Positions 1 to 10,518 of a stretch of DNA of 64,000 nt are shown piece after piece (the first letter of the stretch is position 1; every line of letters starts with the position of its first letter). A program made the translations under genes and the position numbers. This stretch comes from Bradyrhizobium sp. 4 (GTDB lineage Bacteria; Pseudomonadota; Alphaproteobacteria; Rhizobiales; Xanthobacteraceae). The notes beneath the pieces are model-generated. The model saw only the letters and a list, made by a program, of their open reading frames with translations, did not search any database and was not told the origin of the DNA. Location: positions 7,032,001 to 7,096,000 of the forward strand of contig NZ_CP064686.1 in the NCBI RefSeq assembly GCF_023100905.1, in the 5' to 3' direction.

Positions 1-706
1 TCGACGATACGACCAAGATACATCACCGCGACGCGGTCGGAGATGTGCTCGACCACCGACAAATCGTGCGCGACGAAGAGATAGGTGAGGTTCAATTCAG
101 CCTGGAGATCTTCCAGCAAGTTGATGACTTGCGCCTGGATCGAGACATCGAGCGCGGACACCGGTTCGTCGCAGACGATCAGTTTCGGCTCGACCGCGAG
201 CGCGCGCGCGATCACGATGCGCTGGCGCTGGCCGCCGGAAAACTCATGCGGATAGCGGCGCATGTGCTCGGCCTTGAGACCGACCTTCACCAGCAGGCTC
301 GCAACGCGATCCTCGCGCTCCTTGGCCGATGAGCCGAGCTTGTGGATGACGAGCGCCTCGCCGAGGATGGCGCCGACCGTCATGCGCGGATTGAGGGAGG
401 CGAACGGATCCTGGAACACGAGCTGCATGTTCCGCCGCATCGCGCGCAAATCGGTGCCGCCGAGCTGGCCGACATCCTGGCCGTCGAACACGACCTCGCC
501 GTCGGTCGGCTCGATCAGGCGCAGCACGCAGCGTCCCGTCGTCGACTTCCCGCAGCCGGATTCGCCGACGAGGCCGAGCGTCTCGCCGCGATTGACCGAG
601 AACGAGACCCCGTCGACCGCATAAACGCTGCCGACCTGACGCGACAACAGGCCGCCATGCACGGGGAAATGTTTCTTCAGGCCGCTGACGCGGAGCAAGG
701 GCTCGG

Positions 707-710
<4 letters not shown>
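1..710 (-). CDS. Oligopeptide ABC transporter ATP-binding protein, OppF/DppF type (partial)
   Basis: Cytoplasmic ATPase that would power peptide import with the OppD-like partner. About 236 residues are inside the window and the C-terminus lies beyond the left edge. Visible ABC elements are Walker A GESGCGKS near residues 49-56, a Q-loop in LVFQDPFASLNP, the signature FSGGQRQR, Walker B LIVCDEP and the switch histidine in VAHDLSVV. The ATG at 710 overlaps the stop of the upstream oppD-like gene as ATGA, indicating translational coupling in one minus-strand operon with SBP, OppB, OppC and OppD. Substrate specificity cannot be read from the ATPase. Dipeptide, oligopeptide and other family-5 substrates are all possible. 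Confidence 0.92.
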
Positions 711-1701
<991 letters not shown>

Positions 1702-1702
<1 letters not shown>

Positions 1703-2619
1703 CAGATCACCCGCCGCGCATCGAGCGCGTCACGCAGGCCATCGCCGATGAAGTTGATGGCGACCACCGCGATGAAGATCGCGCCGCCCGGAAACAGCGC
1801 CCAGTGCGGGCCGATGTCGAGAAAGTCCTTGGCATCATAGAGCAGCCGGCCCCAGGTCGGGGTATCCGGAGGGAAGCCGAGGCCGAGGAAGGACAGCGTC
1901 GATTCCGCGATGATGGCGGCGGCCACGTCGATGGTGCCGGCGATGATCACCGGACCCAGCGCATTAGGCAGGATATGGCGCACTACCTGCCGCACCGGGC
2001 TTGCCCCGAGCGCGCGCGCGGCTTCGACGAATTCCTTCTCGCGGATCGACAGGAACTGCGCCCGAACGAGCCGGGCGACGGGCATCCAGCGCAAGCCACC
2101 GATCACGAGCACGATCAGGATGAAAATGCCGCCCTCGGGGCCGAAAGCGGCCTTCAGCCCGTCGCGGAAGAGATAGATCAGCAGCAGCAGCAGGGGCAAT
2201 TGCGGCAGCGACAGAAAGAGATCGGTGAGCCACATCAGCCCATGACCGAGCGCGCCGCGCGACATGCCAGCGAGCGCGCCGATCAACACGCCGACAAAGA
2301 CCGAGACCAGCATCGCGGCGAGACCGACCGCGAGCGAGATGCGCCCGCCATAGATCATGCGGGCGAGGATATCCTGCCCGAGATCGTCGGTGCCAAAGGG
2401 ATGGGCCAGCGACGGCCCCTGCATGCCCGCCACGATATCGATGTCGTCGATCTTGACCCGCCAGACGAAGGGGCCGACCACCACCGCCAGGATCAGAACG
2501 AGGAGCAGGAACGCACTGACCACGGCAAGCTTGTGCCGGCTATAGCGCCGCCACGTCTCGCGCCAGGGCGAGTAGACGCGCCGCTCAGCGGAGGGAGATG
2601 CGAGGGTCAAGCCAGCCAT
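1702..2619 (-). CDS. Oligopeptide ABC transporter permease, OppC/DppC type
   Basis: About 305-residue inner-membrane permease of the peptide importer. It has an N-terminal OppC_N segment with one membrane helix (HKLAVVSAFLLLVLILAVVVG), then the BPD_transp_1 domain. The EAA loop reads EFVEAARALGASPVRQVVRHILPN, written here in part, and couples to the ATPases. I chose the ATG at 2619 (MAGLTLASPS) because the longer open frame from 2664 adds an un-permease-like stretch. Even so, the gene overlaps the end of oppB by 35 bases, so a slightly later start is possible. Confidence 0.92.
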
Positions 2620-3544
2620 AAAGAACGTCCGCGATGAGATTGAACAGCACGACCAGGCACGCAAAGACGAAGGTGACGGCCATCACCACCGGCGTGTCGT
2701 TGGAAAGGATGGAGGAGATCAGCAGCGAGCCGATGCCGGGGATGCGGAAAATCTGCTCGGTGACGATCGCGCCGCCGAACACCGCCGGGATTTGCAACGC
2801 AATCAGCGTGACGACCGGGATCATCGCGTTGCGCATCACGTGCTTGATGATCACCCGCCGCTGGCCGATGCCCTTGGCGCGCGCGGTGGTGACGTAGTCG
2901 AGCCGGATGACGTCGAGCATCGCCGAGCGCACGAAACGTGTCATCGACGCAGCCTGGAACAGGCCGAGCACCGCCACCGGCATGATCGCCTGACGGATCA
3001 TCTCCAGCACCCAGTGAATACCAGTGCCCTTGATGTCGGTCGTGTAGACGAAAGGCAGCCAGTCCAGCGTGACCGAGAAGATCAGGATGAACAGGATGCC
3101 GGTGAAGAAGGTCGGCAGCGAGAAGCCGACAAAGGCGAGCGTGTTGGCGACCTGGTCGAACAGCGAATAAGGTTTCGTCGCGGCATAGACCCCGACCGGG
3201 ATCGCGATCAGGAGCGCCAGAATCTGCGCCGAGCCGATCACGTAGAGCGTTGTGGGCAGTCGCTGGAGAATGAGCGTGTCGACGTTCATCCGGCTGACGA
3301 AGGAGAAACCCCAGTCGCCGTGCAGCATGGCGTTGAGCCAATGCAGGTAACGAAGGTAGATCGGATCGTCGAGGCCGAACTTCGCCCGAAGCGCGAGAGC
3401 GACTTCGGGCGGCACGTTCGGATTGGTCGCCAGCTCCGAGAAGGGATCGCCCGGGGCGAGTGCGAGCACGACGAACAGCACCAGCGAGATTCCGAGCAGG
3501 CTCGGAATCGCGATCAGGAGGCGACGCAGGACATACTGGCTCAT
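2585..3544 (-). CDS. Oligopeptide ABC transporter permease, OppB/DppB type
   Basis: 319-residue permease. It starts MSQYVLRRLLIAIPSLLGIS, the standard first helix of OppB/DppB, followed by the conserved APGDP motif and a periplasmic loop. The transport domain has six or so helices and carries the EAA-like loop YVTTARAKGIGQRRVIIKHV. It forms the translocation pore with OppC. It lies 28 bases downstream of the binding-protein stop and overlaps oppC, so the five genes at positions 1-5363 read as one transcript. Confidence 0.94.
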   Translation of the reverse strand: MSQYVLRRLLIAIPSLLGISLVLFVVLALAPGDPFSELATNPNVPPEVALALRAKFGLDDPIYLRYLHWLNAMLHGDWGFSFVSRMNVDTLILQRLPTTLYVIGSAQILALLIAIPVGVYAATKPYSLFDQVANTLAFVGFSLPTFFTGILFILIFSVTLDWLPFVYTTDIKGTGIHWVLEMIRQAIMPVAVLGLFQAASMTRFVRSAMLDVIRLDYVTTARAKGIGQRRVIIKHVMRNAMIPVVTLIALQIPAVFGGAIVTEQIFRIPGIGSLLISSILSNDTPVVMAVTFVFACLVVLFNLIADVLYGWLDPRISLR

Positions 3545-3572
3545 GAAGAAGGACCGCTCTAGGCGTGCGTGA

Positions 3573-5363
3573 TCATTCTTCGCGGTACCAGTCGAACAAA
3601 TTGTCGGTCTCGTTGGCCCAGCCGGAAACGACCGGGCGCAGATTGTTGGCGGCCGCCTCGACCTTCAGGCGGTGCTGTACCGGGATGAAAACGATGTCCT
3701 GGTACATGAGATCATTGGCCTTGATGTAGAGCGCCGCGCGCTTGACCGGATCCATCTCGCCGTCCGCGGCCAGGATCGTCGCGTCGTACTCCTTGTTGAC
3801 CCAGCGCGGGAAGTTGGTGCCCTGCCACTTGTTCTCCTTGGTGGCGACGAGGTTCGAAAGGTAGCGACGCATATGCTGCGACGGATCGGGCTGGCTCAGC
3901 GGGATCTGGAACATCTCCATGTCGGCGTAGAACTTGGAATAGGTATCGGGATTGCCGACGTCGGAGGAGAAGAACACGGAGGCGACGACCGATTTCAGCT
4001 CGACGTCGATGCCCGCCTTCTGGCACGCCTGCTTGACGATCGCCTGCGTCTTCTGGCGCGGCCCGTTGATCGCGGTCTGGTAGAGGAGCTTCAGCTTCTT
4101 GCCGTCCTTCTCGCGGATGCCGTCGGCGCCCGGCTTCCAGCCGGCGTCGTCCAGGATCTTCGAGGCCTTCTCGACGCTGAACTCCCACGAGGTGTTCTTG
4201 GACACGAATTTTTCGGGCCCGTTGAGGAAGTTGGCGGTGGTACGGCCAGCGCGGCCGTAGATCGCCTTCTTGACTGACTCGCGATCGATCAGCAGCGAGA
4301 GCGCCTTGCGCACCGCTGGATCAGAAAACAGCGGGTGCTTGGTCTTGATCGAGGAGCGTTCGCCATCGACCTCGGTGTTGGGATCGGTGAAGTTCAGCGC
4401 GATGAATTCGGTGTCGCCACCCACGGCGTAGACGGTCTTTCCCTTGCCGCCCTTCTCCAGGCGCAGCAGCACGTCGTCCTCGACCTGAATGTTCCAGCCG
4501 AAATCATATTCGCCGGTCTGGATCACCGCGCGCGCGGCAGAGACGGCGTCGCCGCCGCCCTTCATCTCGATCGAATCGAAATAGGGCCGGTTCGCCATGT
4601 GATAATCGGGATTGATCACGCCGCGGACAAGATCGCCCGGCTTGAACTCGACGAACTTGTAGGGGCCGGTGCCGACCGGCGAGAGGTTGGTCGGCGCCTC
4701 CCGCGACTTGGACCCCATATAGTCCTTGAACAGATGTTTCGGGATGATGGTATTGGGAGCCCCGACAAAAGCGTCGGCCCAGAACGGCGTCGGCTTGTTG
4801 AAGAGGATGCGGACCGTGAGGTCGTCCACCTTCTCGACAGTGATGTCGCGGAGCGTCGCGATCGTCAGCGCGGAGGTCGCCGGATCCTTGGCATATTCCC
4901 AGTTGAAGACGACGTCGTCGGCCGTGAACGGCGTGCCGTCGTGCCATTTGACGCCGGGCTTGAGCTTCCAGGTCACCGACTTGCCGTCGGCGGCGAGGCC
5001 ACCGTTCTGGATCGAGGGAGTTTCGGCGGCCAGAACCAGCTTCATGTTGCCGTCGGGATCCCAACAGGCGAGCGGCTCGTAGAACAGGCGCGCGCCGTCC
5101 TGGTCCTTGGTGCCGGTGGCAAAATGCGGATTGAGCAGGGTGGGCCCCTGCCACCACAGCAGCTTGAGCGCACCACCGCCGCCGCGCTTGGTCGGCTTGT
5201 AGGTCGAGGCGCCCTCAGCCATCGCGACGCCGCCAAGCGCGAGGATCTGGTTGGCCAAAGGCGCGGTGAGACCCACGGCAGCCAGGCGCTGAATGAAGCC
5301 GCGGCGATCCATTCGCCCGTCCTTCACGTCACCGATCATCGAACGCAGTTCTTTATCCAGCAT
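3573..5363 (-). CDS. Family 5 extracellular solute-binding protein (peptide ABC transporter)
   Basis: 596-residue periplasmic receptor of the adjacent importer (SBP_bac_5 family). The ATG at 5363 (MLDKELRSM) is chosen because it is preceded by GGGGA at good spacing; an upstream extension to 5444 lacks support. Near residue 19 a twin-arginine motif, RRGFIQRLA, precedes a hydrophobic stretch ending in MAEGA, suggesting Tat export rather than Sec. The mature part has family-5 landmarks such as KPGVKWHDGTPFTADDV and ADVRKALSLLIDRE-like text. It is the first gene of the operon. The neighbouring amidohydrolase suggests peptide or N-acyl amino-acid substrates, but that is inference. Confidence 0.92.
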   Translation of the reverse strand: MLDKELRSMIGDVKDGRMDRRGFIQRLAAVGLTAPLANQILALGGVAMAEGASTYKPTKRGGGGALKLLWWQGPTLLNPHFATGTKDQDGARLFYEPLACWDPDGNMKLVLAAETPSIQNGGLAADGKSVTWKLKPGVKWHDGTPFTADDVVFNWEYAKDPATSALTIATLRDITVEKVDDLTVRILFNKPTPFWADAFVGAPNTIIPKHLFKDYMGSKSREAPTNLSPVGTGPYKFVEFKPGDLVRGVINPDYHMANRPYFDSIEMKGGGDAVSAARAVIQTGEYDFGWNIQVEDDVLLRLEKGGKGKTVYAVGGDTEFIALNFTDPNTEVDGERSSIKTKHPLFSDPAVRKALSLLIDRESVKKAIYGRAGRTTANFLNGPEKFVSKNTSWEFSVEKASKILDDAGWKPGADGIREKDGKKLKLLYQTAINGPRQKTQAIVKQACQKAGIDVELKSVVASVFFSSDVGNPDTYSKFYADMEMFQIPLSQPDPSQHMRRYLSNLVATKENKWQGTNFPRWVNKEYDATILAADGEMDPVKRAALYIKANDLMYQDIVFIPVQHRLKVEAAANNLRPVVSGWANETDNLFDWYREE

Positions 5364-5623
5364 GGTTGTCCCCGTCTGGTTCCCGTATGGATGCAGGCGG
5401 TCGCGCGGGGCGACCACCAAGTTGGCTGGCGGTAGATGGCACACCGAATGGGCCGCGCGTCAACCGGGACCGTGTGTATGCAAACGGTCTTCTGACTGTC
5501 TGTTGGGCAAAATCATATTCCGCAGCCCATCCGTTCGGCAATCCAGCATCAAAACACGCTGAATTCCGCGCTGCACTGCAGAAAATTTGATCGCCGGATC
5601 AGACGAAGTATCGAGGCGAAATT

Positions 5624-7042
5624 CTACGCTACGGACATGTCGAGCGGCGGCGCGACGTTGTCTGGCAGCGGACAGACGTAAGGCGTCTTGGCCGTCCGCT
5701 TCTTAAGGTCAGCCTTGGCAGCCTTGATCAGCTCCGGGTCCGTCAGCGCCTTGATGCCGATGCCGGCCATCGCCTTGGCGGCCTGCACCATGGCCTTGTG
5801 GGCATGCGCGCTCTTGCCCTGCGCGACCACCTGCCAGGTGTGGAAGGGCGTACCGATTGCAACCGTGGGTGCGTGAACCTGCACGGTCGGCACCACCCAG
5901 CTCACGTCGCCGACGTCGGTCGAACCGACCAGCGGATTGCGCTTGGCATCGAGTGGCACCAGGAAGTCAGCCAGCGGCCGGTCGGTCGGCTCCATGCCGA
6001 TCGCGTAATAGACCGACTCGATGTCCTTGTCGCTCAGCGTCGCGCGGATCTCCGTGGCAAAGCCCTTGTCTGCGTCGTCGAAATGCGGCGGTCCGAGCTC
6101 TTCCATGACCCGGTGCAGCGCGTGCTCCAGCGGCGTGTTCGGCAGGATGTTGGAAACCGCGGAGATGATCTTCATCTCGACCTTGGTCTCGGTCATCAGC
6201 GCCGCGCCGTCCGCGATCTTGCTCACGCGTCCGACCAGCTCGTTCATGCCGGGCAGATCACGGGCGCGGATCGAATAACGCACGCGCGCATGCGCCTGCA
6301 CCACGTTCGGGGCGATGCCACCGGTGTCGAGCAGCGCGTAGTGCACGCGCGCGTCGCTCGGCATGTGCTCGCGCATATAGTTCACGCCGACATTCATCAG
6401 CTCCACGGCGTCGAGCGCGGAGCGGCCGAGATGCGGCGAGGCCGCCGCATGCGAGGTGCGGCCGGTGAAGATGAAGTCGGCGCGGGTGTTGGCGAGTGAC
6501 GGCGTCACAGCGACTTCCCAGAAGCTGTGCGGATGCCAGGTGATGGCGATGTCGGCGTCTTCAAATGCGCCGGAGCGCACCATGAAGGCTTTTGCCGCGC
6601 CGCCCTCCTCCGCGGGGCAGCCGTAATAGCGCACGCGACCCGGCACCTTGTTCTCGGCAAGCCAGTCCTTCACCGCCGTCGCGGCGAGGAGAGCTGCGGA
6701 ACCGAGCAGATTGTGACCGCAGCCATGGCCGTGGCCACCGGTCTCGACCGGACGATGCTCCGCGACGCCCGCCTCCTGGCTGAGGCCCGGCAGCGCGTCA
6801 TATTCCCCCATGAATGCAATGACCGGTCCGCCCTCGCCCCATTCGCCCATCACCGCGGTCGGAATGCCCGCGACCTGCTCGGTGATGCGAAAGCCCTGAT
6901 GACGCAACTCGGCAAGATGCTCGGCGGCGGACCGCGCCTCGGTGTAGCAGACTTCGGGCATGCCCCAGACCTTGTCGCTGAGGTCGATGAAACGTGCCTT
7001 GATCGCGTCGATGCCACGCCAGATGTCGCTGCGGTTGTCCAT
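5624..7042 (-). CDS. M20D amidohydrolase, AbgB-like (aminobenzoyl-glutamate utilisation B type)
   Basis: About 472 residues, close to the 481 of E. coli AbgB. Peptidase M20 metal ligands are visible: HGHGCGH at 104-110, the catalytic/ligand pair EE at 145-146 in CPAEEGG, and H170 in ITWHPHSFWE. The family hydrolyses amide bonds such as p-aminobenzoyl-glutamate or N-acyl amino acids in the cytoplasm. I start at the ATG at 7042 (MDNRSDIW), since the 54 residues of longer open frame upstream are Arg-rich and unlike the family. It is co-directional with the peptide importer, 260 bases upstream of it, so it may process an imported substrate. The precise substrate is unknown. Confidence 0.88.
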   Translation of the reverse strand: MDNRSDIWRGIDAIKARFIDLSDKVWGMPEVCYTEARSAAEHLAELRHQGFRITEQVAGIPTAVMGEWGEGGPVIAFMGEYDALPGLSQEAGVAEHRPVETGGHGHGCGHNLLGSAALLAATAVKDWLAENKVPGRVRYYGCPAEEGGAAKAFMVRSGAFEDADIAITWHPHSFWEVAVTPSLANTRADFIFTGRTSHAAASPHLGRSALDAVELMNVGVNYMREHMPSDARVHYALLDTGGIAPNVVQAHARVRYSIRARDLPGMNELVGRVSKIADGAALMTETKVEMKIISAVSNILPNTPLEHALHRVMEELGPPHFDDADKGFATEIRATLSDKDIESVYYAIGMEPTDRPLADFLVPLDAKRNPLVGSTDVGDVSWVVPTVQVHAPTVAIGTPFHTWQVVAQGKSAHAHKAMVQAAKAMAGIGIKALTDPELIKAAKADLKKRTAKTPYVCPLPDNVAPPLDMSVA

Positions 7043-7329
7043 GCTTCGGTCCGTGATCTCTAGGTCAAACGAAGCGGCAATGGTTAGCAGCTTCATTGTA
7101 CGGCGCCTAGCACCTCGCCGGACAGCAGCCATGCGGTCAATGCCGGAGAGCCGCCCGACCGACCGACCGTGCATAACCGGTCCTGTGCCTTTGAAAGATT
7201 TCACACGGCGTTCTCTGGAATAGTTAGGAACGAGGCTTTCAAGACGGCCTCCTCCAGCCTAAATTATGCGTGCTTCGTGCGTCGTTCCGCTAGCCACGGC
7301 GGAGCGATGCTCTCAGCCAGGAGAACTCG

Positions 7330-8301
7330 ATGCCCGCCCTGACCGAATGGAGAGTGCCGCCGGCCAATCAACCGCGTGCGAGCGATTACGGTTTCGATCT
7401 CGACCGCGCGCTCGCCTCCGTCGTCGGCCTGCATGCCATCATCCCGCCGGACGCCTTCAGCGCCGAGACACTGGGGACCGAACGCGCTGGCAACGGCGTC
7501 GTGATCGACGATGGGCTGGTGCTCACCATCGGTTATCTCATCACCGAAGCAGAGTCCGTGTGGCTGCATGTCGGAGACGGGCGCGTGGTGGAAGGACATG
7601 TGCTCGGCTTCGACGCCGTCACCGGCTTTGGCCTGGTGCAGGCGCTCGGCCAGCTCGACGTCGCCCCCTTGCCGCTCGGTGTCTCGGCCGAGACCCGGCT
7701 CGGCGACCGCGTCGTGGTCGGCGGCGCCGGGGGACGCACGCGTTCGGTCGCGAGCCAGATCGTGGCCAAGCAGGAATTCGCCGGCTACTGGGAATATCTG
7801 CTGGACGAGGCCATCTTCACCCATCCCGCGCACCCGAACTGGGGCGGCACGGCGCTCCTCAACGAGCGCGGCGAGCTGATCGGCATCGGCTCGCTGCAGC
7901 TCGAACGCGAGCGCGACGGCAAGGCCGAGCACGTCAACATGATCGTGCCGATCGACCTGTTGAAGCCGATCCTCGACGATCTGCGCAAGTTCGGTCGCGT
8001 CAACAAGCCGGCACGGCCATGGCTCGGACTCTTTTCGACCGAGATCGACAACCGCGTGGTGGTGATCGGAATCTCCGCCAATGGTCCCGCCGCCCGCGCC
8101 GAGCTCAAGACCGGCGACGTCATCCTCGCGGTCGACGGCGAGAAGGTCACGAGCCAGACCGGCTTCTACAAGAAGCTGTGGGGCCTCGGCGCCGCCGGCG
8201 TCGACGTGCCGCTGACGGTACATCATGAAGGCGTCACCTTCGACGTCACGGTGACCTCGACCGATCGCTTCAAGCTCTTGAAGGCGCCGAAGCTGCACTG
8301 A
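7330..8301 (+). CDS. HtrA/DegP-like protein with PDZ domain, predicted catalytically inactive
   Basis: 323 residues with a trypsin-like S1C core (about 50-215) and a C-terminal PDZ domain (about 230-315, GISANGPAARAELKTGDVILAVDGEKV). No signal peptide is evident. Aligned by eye with HtrA, all three catalytic positions are replaced. The His in VTNNHVV corresponds to Y69 in LTIGYLI, the Asp in KTDLAVL to G99 in VTGFGLV, and the Ser in GNSGGP to W171 in PNWGGTA. The frame is intact and the fold landmarks are kept, so this looks like a maintained non-proteolytic paralogue, perhaps a binding protein. It is 28 bases upstream of a hydrolase on the same strand. Confidence 0.85.
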   Translation: MPALTEWRVPPANQPRASDYGFDLDRALASVVGLHAIIPPDAFSAETLGTERAGNGVVIDDGLVLTIGYLITEAESVWLHVGDGRVVEGHVLGFDAVTGFGLVQALGQLDVAPLPLGVSAETRLGDRVVVGGAGGRTRSVASQIVAKQEFAGYWEYLLDEAIFTHPAHPNWGGTALLNERGELIGIGSLQLERERDGKAEHVNMIVPIDLLKPILDDLRKFGRVNKPARPWLGLFSTEIDNRVVVIGISANGPAARAELKTGDVILAVDGEKVTSQTGFYKKLWGLGAAGVDVPLTVHHEGVTFDVTVTSTDRFKLLKAPKLH

Positions 8302-8329
8302 CAAGGCGAACTGACGCAGGGAAACGACG

Positions 8330-9400
8330 ATGAGCGAGGCCGTCGTTGACGACATCGTGGCCGTGCTGCCGCCGCTGCTCAATGCGCTGGAAGCGCTCGC
8401 ATTCTTTCAGCGAAACCTGCACCCGCCGGCCTTCGGCTCCGTGATGAACGCGATCGGCGCTCCCGACGAGGCGCTGCAAACGGCGCGCGCGGCAATCGGA
8501 GAATGGCCGGGGCAGTTCACCGGACTGCGCGAGCGGCTCGATCGTGCCTGCGACGAAACGCTCGCCGCCTTTGCCAGCCTGCGCGAGGTTGAGCGTGGCA
8601 ATGGCGACCTCGTCGCGGTGTTCCGCGCGCTGCGCCATGTGCCGCGCGCGCAGGAAGCACTCTATCCGCTGGCCGTGCAGTTTCCGCCGGTCAGCAGCTT
8701 CTTCCTCAACGCCGCCATGCGCGAGAATGCCGACCTGTTGTCGCGGCTCGAAGCCGGCGCGGACGCGCACACCGGCATCATCCACGATCACAACGAGCCC
8801 GGCAGCCGCGGCGGCTTTTCGGTCTACGTGCCCGAATATTATACGCCCGATCGCGCCATGCCGCTGGTGGTGGCGCTGCATGGCGGCAGCGGCAACGGCC
8901 GCGGGTTTCTGTGGAGCTGGCTGCGCGACGCCCGCAGTCTCGGTGCAATCCTGGTGGCGCCGACCGCGACCGGCCCGACCTGGGCCCTGATGGGTGACGA
9001 TTCCGACACGCCCAACCTCACGCGCATTCTCGAAACGGTGCGCAGCCGCTGGACCATCGACGCCTCGCGCATGCTGCTGACCGGCATGAGCGACGGCGGC
9101 ACCTTCTGCTACGTCACCGGGCTCGACGGCGCCTCGCCCTTCACGCATCTCGCGCCAGTCTCGGCGACCTTCCACCCGCTGATGGCGGAGATGGCCGACG
9201 CCACACGCCTGCAGCGCCTACCGATCTTCATCACGCACGGCAAGCTCGACTGGATGTTTCCGGTGCAGACCGCGCGGCAGACGCAGGCAGCCCTCGCCGC
9301 CGCCGGCGCGAATGTCACCTATCGCGAGATCGACGACCTCAGCCATACCTATCCGCGCGAGATCAACGCGGAGCTGGTGCAGTGGCTGAATGGAGAATGA
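8330..9400 (+). CDS. Alpha/beta hydrolase (esterase/phospholipase-like) with N-terminal extension
   Basis: 356 residues. The C-terminal half (about 165-355) is an alpha/beta hydrolase. It shows the oxyanion motif HGG at 184-186, nucleophile elbow GMSDG with Ser254, Asp307 in GKLDWMFP and His339 in LSHTYP. The first about 150 residues are a mainly helical region I do not recognise. The catalytic part resembles PHB-depolymerase or carboxylesterase families. There is no signal peptide. It follows the pseudoprotease by 28 bases, so the two are probably co-transcribed. The substrate is unknown. Confidence 0.85.
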   Translation: MSEAVVDDIVAVLPPLLNALEALAFFQRNLHPPAFGSVMNAIGAPDEALQTARAAIGEWPGQFTGLRERLDRACDETLAAFASLREVERGNGDLVAVFRALRHVPRAQEALYPLAVQFPPVSSFFLNAAMRENADLLSRLEAGADAHTGIIHDHNEPGSRGGFSVYVPEYYTPDRAMPLVVALHGGSGNGRGFLWSWLRDARSLGAILVAPTATGPTWALMGDDSDTPNLTRILETVRSRWTIDASRMLLTGMSDGGTFCYVTGLDGASPFTHLAPVSATFHPLMAEMADATRLQRLPIFITHGKLDWMFPVQTARQTQAALAAAGANVTYREIDDLSHTYPREINAELVQWLNGE

Positions 9401-9482
9401 ACGACCTCTCCTTACCTGCGCCGCACTGTCGCGGAACAATCGATCCGGGTCGACGTTATCGCCCGTCATTGGAGGTTTCGCG

Positions 9483-9689
9483 ATGCGGATGTTTCTTGGA
9501 ATGATTTTGGGCGCGCTGCTGCTCGGCTGCGGCGTGTATGTCTATGACTCCATGCAGACGTCGTCGGTTGCTAATGGCGAGGTCGCGACGACCAATCGCA
9601 CCATCGTGAACTGGGATGTCGCAAAAGCCGACTGGGACGCGCTGCGCGATCGCGCGCACAAGGACTGGGTCCGCATCTCCTCGAAGTAA
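9483..9689 (+). CDS. Small membrane-anchored or secreted hypothetical protein
   Basis: 68 residues. It starts at the ATG preceded by GGAGG with a good spacer. Residues 1-20 (MRMFLGMILGALLLGCGVYV) form a single hydrophobic helix, either an uncleaved anchor or a signal peptide. The remainder is hydrophilic and ends in DRAHKDWVRISSK. No known domain is recognised. It ends before a strong hairpin at 9714-9743. Confidence 0.75.
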   Translation: MRMFLGMILGALLLGCGVYVYDSMQTSSVANGEVATTNRTIVNWDVAKADWDALRDRAHKDWVRISSK

Positions 9690-9713
9690 CGACGTGGTAT
9701 CGTGAATGAAATG

Positions 9714-9743
9714 AGGCGCCGTCGCGGGTCCGCGGCGGCGCCT
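9714..9743. terminator. Hairpin terminator between convergent genes
   Basis: Arms AGGCGCCGTCGCGG and CCGCGGCGGCGCCT pair with one G-T wobble around a tiny loop. The hairpin sits between the plus-strand small gene ending at 9689 and the minus-strand DsbA-like gene ending at 9772. The T tract is short on both sides, so it is a likely but not canonical bidirectional terminator. Confidence 0.6.
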
Positions 9744-9771
9744 TCGTCTTGCGCGGTGAATATCGCTGGGC

Positions 9772-10443
9772 TCAGTTCATCTTGGCCTTGCGGGCGTCGG
9801 CGATGACCTGCTCGAACTCGTTCATGCTGAGCACGCCCGGCACGCGGTACTTGCCGACGATGAAGGACGGGGTGCCGCGGAAACCGAAGGCTTCGGCCTG
9901 CTCGTTGTTGCGCTTGAGCAGAGCGTCGATGTCCTTGGCGTGGTCGGCGAGATCGCGCTTCAACCGATCCATGTCGACGCCGGCGGCCGCGAGCAACTCG
10001 TTGATGCGTGGCTCGGTCAGGCGCGAGCTGACGCCCATCATGGCGTCATGGGCCTGGTGGTACTTGTCCTGGAATTTCGCCGCGAGCGCCGCCCGCGCCG
10101 CGGTGACCGAGACCGGTCCGAGGATCGGCCAGTCCTTCATCACCAGCCTGACCTTGCCGTCGTCCTGGACGACCTGACGCAACTCGGGCTCGAGCTTGCG
10201 GCAATAGGGGCAGTTATAGTCGGACCATTCGATAATACTGATATTCCCGTCGGGATTACCAGCGACGGGAACATCCGGGTCACGCAGCACCTTGGCTTCG
10301 GTCAGCACCTCGTCTTCGTCGGTCGCCGCGCGCGCCGAGGTGATTCCACCCGCGACAAGGGCGCCCGCCCCAATCAGCGTCAGCGCCGCGCGCCGCGTCG
10401 GCACAAGGGCTTTATTCCTGAATCCAGCCATATCTCGTTCCAT
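9772..10443 (-). CDS. DsbA-family thiol:disulfide oxidoreductase
   Basis: 223 residues counted from the ATG at 10443. A second ATG at 10431 (MAGFRNKALV) is an equally plausible start. The signal sequence TRRAALTLIGAGALVAGG resembles a Tat/Sec leader ending at SARA. The thioredoxin fold carries CPYC at residues 78-81 and the cis-proline loop FRGTPSFIVG, the pattern of DsbA/Com1-like periplasmic oxidoreductases. It would form or rearrange disulfides in exported proteins, many of which in this window are Cys-containing. It is monocistronic, convergent with the small gene at 9483. Confidence 0.9.
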   Translation of the reverse strand: MERDMAGFRNKALVPTRRAALTLIGAGALVAGGITSARAATDEDEVLTEAKVLRDPDVPVAGNPDGNISIIEWSDYNCPYCRKLEPELRQVVQDDGKVRLVMKDWPILGPVSVTAARAALAAKFQDKYHQAHDAMMGVSSRLTEPRINELLAAAGVDMDRLKRDLADHAKDIDALLKRNNEQAEAFGFRGTPSFIVGKYRVPGVLSMNEFEQVIADARKAKMN

Positions 10444-10518
10444 TTCGGTCCCATCTCCGTCGATACGGTTCGAGACTGGGAATTGTTACAGCTCATATAG
10501 AGTGTCGCGGCGCCGATG

